From Acidovorax sp. A79 (GTDB taxonomy: Bacteria > Pseudomonadota > Gammaproteobacteria > Burkholderiales > Burkholderiaceae_C), in the NCBI RefSeq assembly GCF_041154505.1, contig NZ_AP028672.1, positions 2,183,001-2,247,000 on the forward strand: DNA of 64,000 nucleotides, given 5' to 3'. This document shows, piece after piece, positions 8,136 to 15,000 of the stretch. A model generated the notes under the pieces. It had not been told where the DNA came from. It saw only the letters and a list, made by a program, of their open reading frames with translations, and did no database searches. Position numbers and translations under genes: made by a program. Each line of letters begins with the position of its first letter. Position 1 is the first letter of the stretch.

Positions 8136-9098
8136 TCAACTCGGCTTTGCCAGGCCCAGTTTCTCGACCAGCGCCTTCTCGCGCGTGAAGGTGTCCTGCG
8201 CGAATTTCTTGTACGCCGCCGTGCTCATGTACATCGGCACCATGTCGTAGCGGGCCAGGGCCGTGCGGTAGCTTTCCTGCTCCATGGCCTGCTTGAACGC
8301 GTCGTGCAGGCGCTTGACCACCGCATCGGGCGTGCCCTTGGGCGCGCCGATGCCAAAGGGCGAGTTCTGCACCAGGTTCAGGCCCAGCTCCTTGAGCGTG
8401 GGCGCATCGGGGAACTTGGCCAGGCGCTCGGCGCCCCAGGTGTTGAGCACGCGCAGCTTGCCGGCCTCGACCTGCGGCGCAAAACCGGTGGAGTCGGCCG
8501 CCGCCATGATCTGCCCGCCCAGGATGGACTGCATGAGGTCGGCGCTGCCCTTGTAGGGCACGTGCAGCAGCTCGATGCCCAGCTGCTGCGCGATGAGCTC
8601 CATGGTCAGGTGCGGGCTGGTCATGGTGCCGGTGGAGCCGTAGCTGAGCTTGCCGGGGTTGGCCTTGGCCCAGGCGACGAAGTGCGTCCAGGTCTTGAGC
8701 GGCGAGTCGGCGGGTACCACCAGGCCGAACGCATAGCCCGTGACGTTCAGCACGTAGCTGATGTCCTTGACCGGGTCCCAGTTGATCTTGGTGGTGTAGG
8801 GCAGGCGGAACACCCCGAGCGGGATCTGCGCCACCGTGTAGCCATCGGCAGCGGCCGATTGCAGCGCCTGCGCGGGCAGCGTGCCGCCGGCGCCCGGCTT
8901 GTTCTCCACGATCACGGGCTGGCCCAGGATCTTGCTGGCGTTGTCGGCCAGGGAGCGCATGGTGATGTCGGTGGGACCGCCCGCCGGGAAGGCGATCACG
9001 AGCTTGATGGGCTTGTTGGGAAAGCTCTGGGCCTGAGCCAGGAATGCGGGGGCGGCGAGGCTGGCGGCTCCCCATTGGATGATCTGGCGGCGTTGCAT
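8136..9098 (-). CDS. Tripartite tricarboxylate transporter substrate-binding protein (Bug/TctC family)
   Basis: A 320-residue periplasmic solute-binding protein. It begins MQRRQIIQWGAASLAAPAFLAQAQ, a signal peptide with cleavage after AQA, and continues with the family hallmark FPAGGPTDI and the two-lobed fold. A GGAG site precedes the ATG; the frame is open further upstream but without signal-peptide logic. No TctA/TctB membrane components are nearby, as is common for the many orphan Bug proteins of Burkholderiales. The ligand is unknown, probably a carboxylate. Confidence 0.88.
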   Translation of the reverse strand: MQRRQIIQWGAASLAAPAFLAQAQSFPNKPIKLVIAFPAGGPTDITMRSLADNASKILGQPVIVENKPGAGGTLPAQALQSAAADGYTVAQIPLGVFRLPYTTKINWDPVKDISYVLNVTGYAFGLVVPADSPLKTWTHFVAWAKANPGKLSYGSTGTMTSPHLTMELIAQQLGIELLHVPYKGSADLMQSILGGQIMAAADSTGFAPQVEAGKLRVLNTWGAERLAKFPDAPTLKELGLNLVQNSPFGIGAPKGTPDAVVKRLHDAFKQAMEQESYRTALARYDMVPMYMSTAAYKKFAQDTFTREKALVEKLGLAKPS

Positions 9099-9266
9099 GG
9101 AGGGCTCCTGAAAAGGCAAAACGAAGACCCCTTCATTGGACTGCAGCCACGGCGGCCAGGGCATGCGGAAACCCCCTAGCCGCTGTCGCCAACGCGGCAC
9201 CGCTCGCCCGCGCCGCGCCGGTGGGGCGAGCATGGGCCGGAAGGGGCTGTCCGCCAACCGCGGGGT

Positions 9267-9698
9267 TCAAGCCTTGTAGGTGGACAGCAGGATGCTGGTC
9301 TCGGTGTTGGCGATGCCGGGCGTGAGGCGGATGCGGCCCAGCGCCGCGTCGAACGCCTCCAGGCTCTCGGCGCGCACCTCGGCCACGATGTCCCAGCGGC
9401 CGTTGGTGGTGTGCAGCGTGCCCACCATGGGCTCGCCGCGCAGCGCGCGGATCACCTCGGGCGCGGCGTTGCCCTCCACCGCGATGCTCATCCACGCGCG
9501 GATGCGCTGCGGTTCGGAATCCGGCCGCAGGCGCACGGTGTAGCCCACGATCACGCCGCCCTCCTCCATCTTGTGCAGCCGGTTCTGCACCGTGCCGCGC
9601 GATACGCGCAGCTTCTGCGCGAGGGTGGCCACGGGGGTGCGCGCGTCGGCGCGCAGGATGCTGAGGATTTCCCGGTCGGTGTCGTCCAGCCTGTTCAT
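9267..9698 (-). CDS. Lrp/AsnC family transcriptional regulator
   Basis: A 143-residue regulator: DNA-binding helix-turn-helix in residues 4-55 (LDDTDREILSILRADARTP start) and an RAM/AsnC ligand-binding domain in the C-terminal half. It is divergent from ctlX with a 121-bp AT-richer spacer. AsnC-type regulators often control a divergent amino-acid catabolic gene and respond to its substrate, so a citrulline- or arginine-family effector is a reasonable guess. Confidence 0.9.
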   Translation of the reverse strand: MNRLDDTDREILSILRADARTPVATLAQKLRVSRGTVQNRLHKMEEGGVIVGYTVRLRPDSEPQRIRAWMSIAVEGNAAPEVIRALRGEPMVGTLHTTNGRWDIVAEVRAESLEAFDAALGRIRLTPGIANTETSILLSTYKA

Positions 9699-9819
9699 AG
9701 TGGGCCTCGTTGCTATCAGAGTGGCAGATTTTGCAGCATTTTGACCAGTTCTAAGGCTATTGGTTGGCGTGGGCTGCCAGCAAAATTCTCCCACCCCCTT
9801 CCTTGCACCATCCACCGCC
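9699..9819. promoter_or_regulatory. Divergent promoter region of the AsnC regulator and ctlX
   Basis: A 121-bp spacer with AT-rich runs (ATTTTGCAGCATTTTGACC) in an otherwise very GC-rich context. It contains a TTGACC that could serve as a rightward -35. No clear palindrome was found, which is normal for Lrp-type sites. Confidence 0.45.
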
Positions 9820-10803
9820 ATGCCCACACCTGCTTCCGCCCAGGCCCCCCGCGCCGTCGTGATGGTGCGCCCGCACCACTTTCACCCCAACCCGGAAACC
9901 GCGCACGACAACGCCTTCCAAACCCGGCCGTGGAACGCCACCGCGGCAGAGACGGCGCTCCAAGCCCATGCCGAAGTCACGCAGGCCGCCGCGCGGCTCG
10001 AAGCCGCGGGCGTGCGCGTGCACCTGTTCGAGGACCGGGGCGAGCGCCACGCGCCGGACGCCGTGTTTCCCAACAACTGGTTCTCCACCCACGCGGGCGG
10101 GCACGTGGCCGTGTACCCGATGTACGCCGCGAGCCGCCGGCGCGAGCGCCGCAGCGACGTGCTGGACCTGCTCAAGGCCGAGTACCGCGTGCAGGACGTG
10201 ATCGACTACTCGGGTCTCGAGGCCGACGGCATGTTCCTCGAAGGCACGGGCGCCATGGTGCTCGACCACATCTCCCGGGTCGCCTACACCGCGCAGTCGA
10301 ACCGCGCCGACCCCGTGGCCCTGGAGCGCTTTTGCACCCACTTCAACTACGAGCCCATGGTGTTCGCCACCGCCGACGCGCGGGGCCAGCCCTGCTACCA
10401 CACCAACGTGATGCTCTGCGTGGGCACCGATTTCGCGCTGGGCGGGTTCCACATGATCACCGACCCGGCGCGGCGCGAGGCCGTGCGCGAGCGCCTGCGC
10501 GAAACCGGGCGCGAGGTGATCGAACTGAGCGCGGCGCAGATCGCCGACTTCGCAGGCAACGCGCTGGAACTCACGGGCGCCCAGGGCCGCGTGCTGGCCC
10601 TGTCGTCGCGCGCGGCGGCCAGCCTGGCGCCCGCGCAAAAGGCCGTGATCGAGCGCAGCGCCCGCCTGCTGCCGCTGGCCGTGCCCACCATCGAACTGGC
10701 CGGGGGCTCGGTGCGCTGCATGCTGGCGGGCATCCATCTGGCGCGGCGCCATGCCCCCGCACCCACGGGAATTCACATCGAAATGGCCACCAGCGCCGGA
10801 TGA
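9820..10803 (+). CDS. ctlX: Citrulline utilisation hydrolase (CtlX-like, amidinotransferase fold)
   Basis: A 327-residue member of the arginine deiminase/amidinotransferase superfamily. It shows the N-terminal MVRPHHFHPNPETA segment, VFPNNWFSTH, an acidic EADGMFLEGTGAMVLD motif, LGGFHMI and the nucleophilic cysteine in GGSVRCMLAG (Cys300). This pattern fits the CtlX group, which hydrolyses citrulline to ornithine, carbon dioxide and ammonia; dimethylarginine hydrolase is the alternative. The start ATG is chosen over an upstream in-frame start because MPTPASAQAP leads directly into the domain. Divergent from an AsnC regulator. Confidence 0.8.
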   Translation: MPTPASAQAPRAVVMVRPHHFHPNPETAHDNAFQTRPWNATAAETALQAHAEVTQAAARLEAAGVRVHLFEDRGERHAPDAVFPNNWFSTHAGGHVAVYPMYAASRRRERRSDVLDLLKAEYRVQDVIDYSGLEADGMFLEGTGAMVLDHISRVAYTAQSNRADPVALERFCTHFNYEPMVFATADARGQPCYHTNVMLCVGTDFALGGFHMITDPARREAVRERLRETGREVIELSAAQIADFAGNALELTGAQGRVLALSSRAAASLAPAQKAVIERSARLLPLAVPTIELAGGSVRCMLAGIHLARRHAPAPTGIHIEMATSAG

Positions 10804-10816
10804 ACAAGCGCGGCGC

Positions 10817-10837
10817 GCTATATATTCAATAGCAAAC
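10817..10837. repeat. Short dispersed repeat, copy C (half element)
   Basis: GCTATATATT..ATAGCAAA matches the AT-rich half of copy A at 19 of 22 positions over the aligned stretch. The GC-rich hairpin half is absent. It sits between the convergent stops of ctlX and the cysteine-cluster gene. Confidence 0.6.
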
Positions 10838-11194
10838 TCAATCCCGGGAAGGCGGCGGCAACGCCTGCGTGTGCAGCCGCGCATCGCACCCCACGCCCGA
10901 GGCGATCCAGCGCCGCGCCAGCGCCGACAGCGCGCGCACGGCCCAGGGGTGGGCCAGGCCGGTCACGCCGCCGGGGTCGGCCACCATGCCGCACCAGTAG
11001 CGCTGGTCGGCATCGCTCCAGCGCAGGGCCGTGCACGGCCCCGTGCGGCGCCGCGACACCAGCATGCCCAGCGGGCAGGGCTCCGCCAGGCAGCACAGCC
11101 CGCAGCCATTGCAGGGCGCGCCTTCCGGGGGCTTGGGCGGTGCCTGGGTGTGCAGCCACACCACGGCGTGCGGACCAGGGGATTGTGCGGGCAT
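10838..11194 (-). CDS. Cysteine-cluster protein (YkgJ-like)
   Basis: A small protein of about 118 residues with the cluster CNGCGLCCLAEPCPLG near residue 27 and further cysteines downstream, as in YkgJ-type putative zinc- or iron-chelating proteins. Function is unknown. The start is uncertain: I chose the ATG giving MPAQSPGPHAV, but it has no obvious ribosome binding site and the frame stays open upstream. Convergent with ctlX. Confidence 0.6.
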   Translation of the reverse strand: MPAQSPGPHAVVWLHTQAPPKPPEGAPCNGCGLCCLAEPCPLGMLVSRRRTGPCTALRWSDADQRYWCGMVADPGGVTGLAHPWAVRALSALARRWIASGVGCDARLHTQALPPPSRD

Positions 11195-11319
11195 GGAGAA
11201 AGCGGATCGAATGGACCGCGCGCAGCGGCCTCGGGCCGCAGCGCTCAGGCCTGCATTGTGGCGCCATGCACGCATGGGCGCGTGGCGCGCCCGCAGGCCG
11301 GCCGCAGGGGCATGCACGC

Positions 11320-11343
11320 AAAAAAGCCCCGCGCGGCCGGGGC
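11320..11343 (-). terminator. Rho-independent terminator for the leftward lipoprotein gene
   Basis: On the minus strand a GC-rich stem GCCCCGG..CGCGGGGC is followed by TTTTTT. It lies about 85 bp after the stop of the lipoprotein gene at 11427 and upstream of the cysteine-cluster gene. Confidence 0.8.
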
Positions 11344-11426
11344 CACGGGGGCTGAACCGGTCGAGAGGACCGGGAGAGGGAGACAAGCAAGGGGGAGCGA
11401 GCTGCCCCGGAATCAGCAAGGCCGCA

Positions 11427-11927
11427 TCAGCATCCCAGCGGGCGGTTCGGGCGCATGGGGACTATGCCCGAGACACGCAGCGTGGCGCTGGAGCCGTCGG
11501 TGGCGGTGAGCGTCTTGCCGGTGAAGCGCACCTGGTTGCTCTCGCGCACCACGGCCGTGTCGGTGGGCTCGCCGCTCGCGTATTCCTTGCCGTCGAAGGT
11601 CAGGAACACCTGGTGCAGGCCGGTGGCGTCGGGGCGGTAGCGGATGTCGCCAAAGGCCGTGGCCGACGATCCCACCTTGTTGGCACCGTCGAAGCGGAAG
11701 GCGCACAGCTCGGGCACGGAACCGACAGGGTTTTCCTTGTCCACGTCCGTGAGGTTCAGCGTGCCGTTGCCATACACGCCGTTGAGGCCGTCCAGGGTGG
11801 CGCTGCTCACGGTGAGCACGCCGGGCTCATTGCTGGGCGTCGGATCGTCGTCATTGCCGCCGCCGCAGGCGACCAGCAGAACGGAGGTGGCTGCAAGGGC
11901 AGCGCAGGTCTTGAGCAGTGATTTCAT
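11427..11927 (-). CDS. Hypothetical lipoprotein
   Basis: A 166-residue protein with a lipoprotein signal: MKSLLKTCAALAATSVLLVAC followed by GGGNDDD, so lipidation at Cys21 and a flexible acidic stretch after it. The rest is probably a small beta-rich domain ending in MRPNRPLGC. I do not recognise the family. It appears monocistronic: its own terminator is downstream at 11320, and the gene behind it is the 3' end of uvrA. Confidence 0.75.
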   Translation of the reverse strand: MKSLLKTCAALAATSVLLVACGGGNDDDPTPSNEPGVLTVSSATLDGLNGVYGNGTLNLTDVDKENPVGSVPELCAFRFDGANKVGSSATAFGDIRYRPDATGLHQVFLTFDGKEYASGEPTDTAVVRESNQVRFTGKTLTATDGSSATLRVSGIVPMRPNRPLGC

Positions 11928-12094
11928 GGTGATGGGTCCGTAGGAGTTGGTGGAGATGTGCGGGGCCGCTGCGCCTGGCGCCAACCCCTGCACTGAATCC
12001 TAGAAACCTCACCCCGCGCCGCGCGTGCGCCATGTTCCGCGCCGTGCGTAGGACATGGGCCGACAGTGGCGTGCGCCACCGCCGGGCCCTCCGG

Positions 12095-15000
12095 TCACCG
12101 CGCCAGCACCGCCGCCAGCGCCTTGCCGGTGTGCGTGCCCAGCCGCACCACCTCTTCCGGCACGGTGGCCGCCACGATGCGGCCGCCCTCCCTGCCCCCT
12201 TCCGGGCCGAGGTCGATGATCCAGTCGGCCTCGGCGATCACGTCGAGGTCGTGTTCGATCACCACCACGCTGTGGCCGCCGTCGACCAGGCGGTGCAGCA
12301 CGCGGATGAGCTTGTCCACGTCGGCCATGTGCAGGCCCACCGTGGGTTCGTCCAGCACGTAGAGCGTGTGCGGCACCTTCTGGCCCCGGCGGCCCACCTC
12401 GTCGCGCACCTTCGTCAGCTCGGTCACGAGCTTGATGCGCTGCGCCTCGCCGCCCGAGAGCGTGGGCGAGGGCTGGCCCAGCGTGAGGTAGCCCAGGCCC
12501 ACGTCTTTCAGGAGCTGCAGCGGGTGCGCGATGGAGGGCATGCTGGCGAAGAACTCGACCGCCTCGTCCACCTCCATCTGCAGCACGTCGCCGATGCTCT
12601 TGCCGCGCCAGGTCACGGCCAGCGTCTCGGGGTTGAAGCGCGCGCCGTGGCAGGTCTCGCAGGGCACCTTCACGTCGGGCAGGAAGCTCATCTCGATGGT
12701 GCGCACGCCCGCGCCCTCGCAGCTCGCGCAGCGGCCCTCGCCGGTGTTGAAGGAAAAGCGCCCGGCCGCGTAGCCGCGCGCCTTGGCCTCCAGCGTTTCG
12801 GCGAACAGCTTGCGGATGGTGTCCCAGAAGCCGATGTAGGTGGCCGGGCAGCTGCGCGGCGTCTTGCCGATGGGGGTCTGGTCCACTTCGAGCACGCGGT
12901 CGATGCTCTCGAAGCCCGACAGGCCCGTGCAGCCCACCAGCGGCGGCGCCTTGCCCGCGTCCATCGCGTCGCGCCCGGCCTTGGTGGCGCGCTGCTGCAC
13001 CCAGGCCTGTACGTTGGCCAGCAGCACGTCGCGCGCCAGCGTGGACTTGCCCGAGCCGCTCACGCCCGTGACGGCCACCAGGCGGTGCAGCGGCACGGTG
13101 GCCGTCACGTCCTGCAGGTTGTGCAGGTGCGCACCGTGCACGGTAAGCCAGCGGATCGCGGCGCGCGCCTTGGCATCGGCCAGCGCATCGGCCGTGAGCG
13201 CCGCCGCCGCCGCGGCCCGCTTCTTGACCGCGGCGCTCTGCCGGCCCTTGGGCACGTCGGCGGGTTCGCCCAGCGCGAGGGCCTCGGCGCTCAGCTCGCT
13301 CGGCAGCATGCTGCGGCGCAACTGCAGCGGGTGTTTCATGGCGTGCAGCAGGTAGCGGCCGGTCTGGGATTCGGGCGCGCCGGTGATGTCGTCCACGCTG
13401 CCCTGCGCCACCAGCCGCCCGCCGCGCTTGCCCGCGCTCGGGCCGATGTCGATGATGTGGTCCGCGCGGCGGATGGTGTCCTCGTCGTGCTCCACCACCA
13501 CCAGCGTGTTGCCCTTGTCGCCCAGCTTGTGCAGGGCGTTGAGCAGGATCTGGTTGTCGCGCGCATGCAGGCCGATGGTGGGCTCGTCGAGCACGTAGCA
13601 CACGCCCTGCAGGTTGCTGCCCAGCTGCGCGGCCAGGCGGATGCGCTGCGCCTCGCCGCCGCTGAGCGTGGGCGCCCCCCGGTCGAGCGTGAGGTAGGAC
13701 AGGCCCACTTCCTCCAGGAATTCGAGCCGGCTCTGGATCTCGGGCACGAGGTCGCGGGCGATGTCGGCCTCGCGCCGGCTCATGCCGCCTTCGATCTGCA
13801 GGGTCTCGATCCAGCGGCGCACGTCCGTCACCGACAGCGCGGCGATGTCGGTGATGCCGATGCCCGCGAACCGCACCGCGCGCGCCGTGGCGTTCAGGCG
13901 CGTGCCCTGGCAGCTGGGGCAGGCGGTGTCGGCCAGGTCTTCCACCTCGGGCTCGGCGAAGGTCTGCTCGCGGCCCTTTTCCTTGTCGTCCTGCACCGAG
14001 TCGTCGAACACCTTGCGCTGGTCGCGGGTGAGCTTGACGCCCGTGCCCACGCAATCGGGGCACCAGCCGTGCTTGCTGTTGTAACTGAACAGGCGCGGGT
14101 CCAGCTCGGCATAGCTGGTGGCGCACACGGGGCAGGCGCGCTTGGTGGAAAAGGCCTGCAGCTGGCCGATGCCCGCCGTGGGCTGGCCGCTTTCCATGGC
14201 GGCGCGCAGGTCGCCGATGCTGCTGAGCACGTGCACCACGCCCTTGCCGTGCGTGAGGGCCTCGGCCAGCGAGGCGCGCAGCAGCGCCTCGTTCCCTGCG
14301 GACACCTCGACGCTGGCCACGGGCAGTTCGATGGTGTGCTCCTTGAAGCGGTCGATGCGCGGGAAATGGGTGGTGGGCAGGAAATTGCCGTCCACCCGCA
14401 AATGCGTGTAGCCGCGCGGCCGCGCCCAGTCCGCCAGTTCGGTGTACACGCCCTTGCGGTTCATCACCAGCGGCGCGAGCAGCCCGATGTGCTGGCCCCG
14501 GAACTGCGTGAGCAGCTGGGCGGCGATGCTCTCGGGCGTCTGCGGCTGCACGGCCGCGCCGTCCTTCACGCAGTGCTGGGTGCCGAGCTTGACGTACAGC
14601 AGGCGCAGGAAGTGCCACACCTCGGTGGTGGTGCCCACCGTGGACTTGCGCCCGCCGCGCGACAGGCGCTGCTCGATGGCCACGGTGGGCGGTATGCCGT
14701 ACACCGCATCCACCTCGGGCCGGCCGGCCGGCTGCACGATGGACCGCGCATAGGCGTTGAGCGATTCGAGGTAGCGCCGCTGCCCCTCGTTGAACAGGAT
14801 GTCGAACGCGAGCGTGGACTTGCCCGAGCCGCTCACGCCCGTGACCACGTTGAATTGGCCGCGCGGGATGTTCACGCTCAGGTTCTTGAGGTTGTGCTCC
14901 TTGGCGTTGACGATTTCAATGGCGTTTTTGGCCGCTGGCGCTTTATCCATGAGCGCAGAGCGCTCCTGTTTTCGTAGCGCCGCGGCTTTTTCGTGCACCG

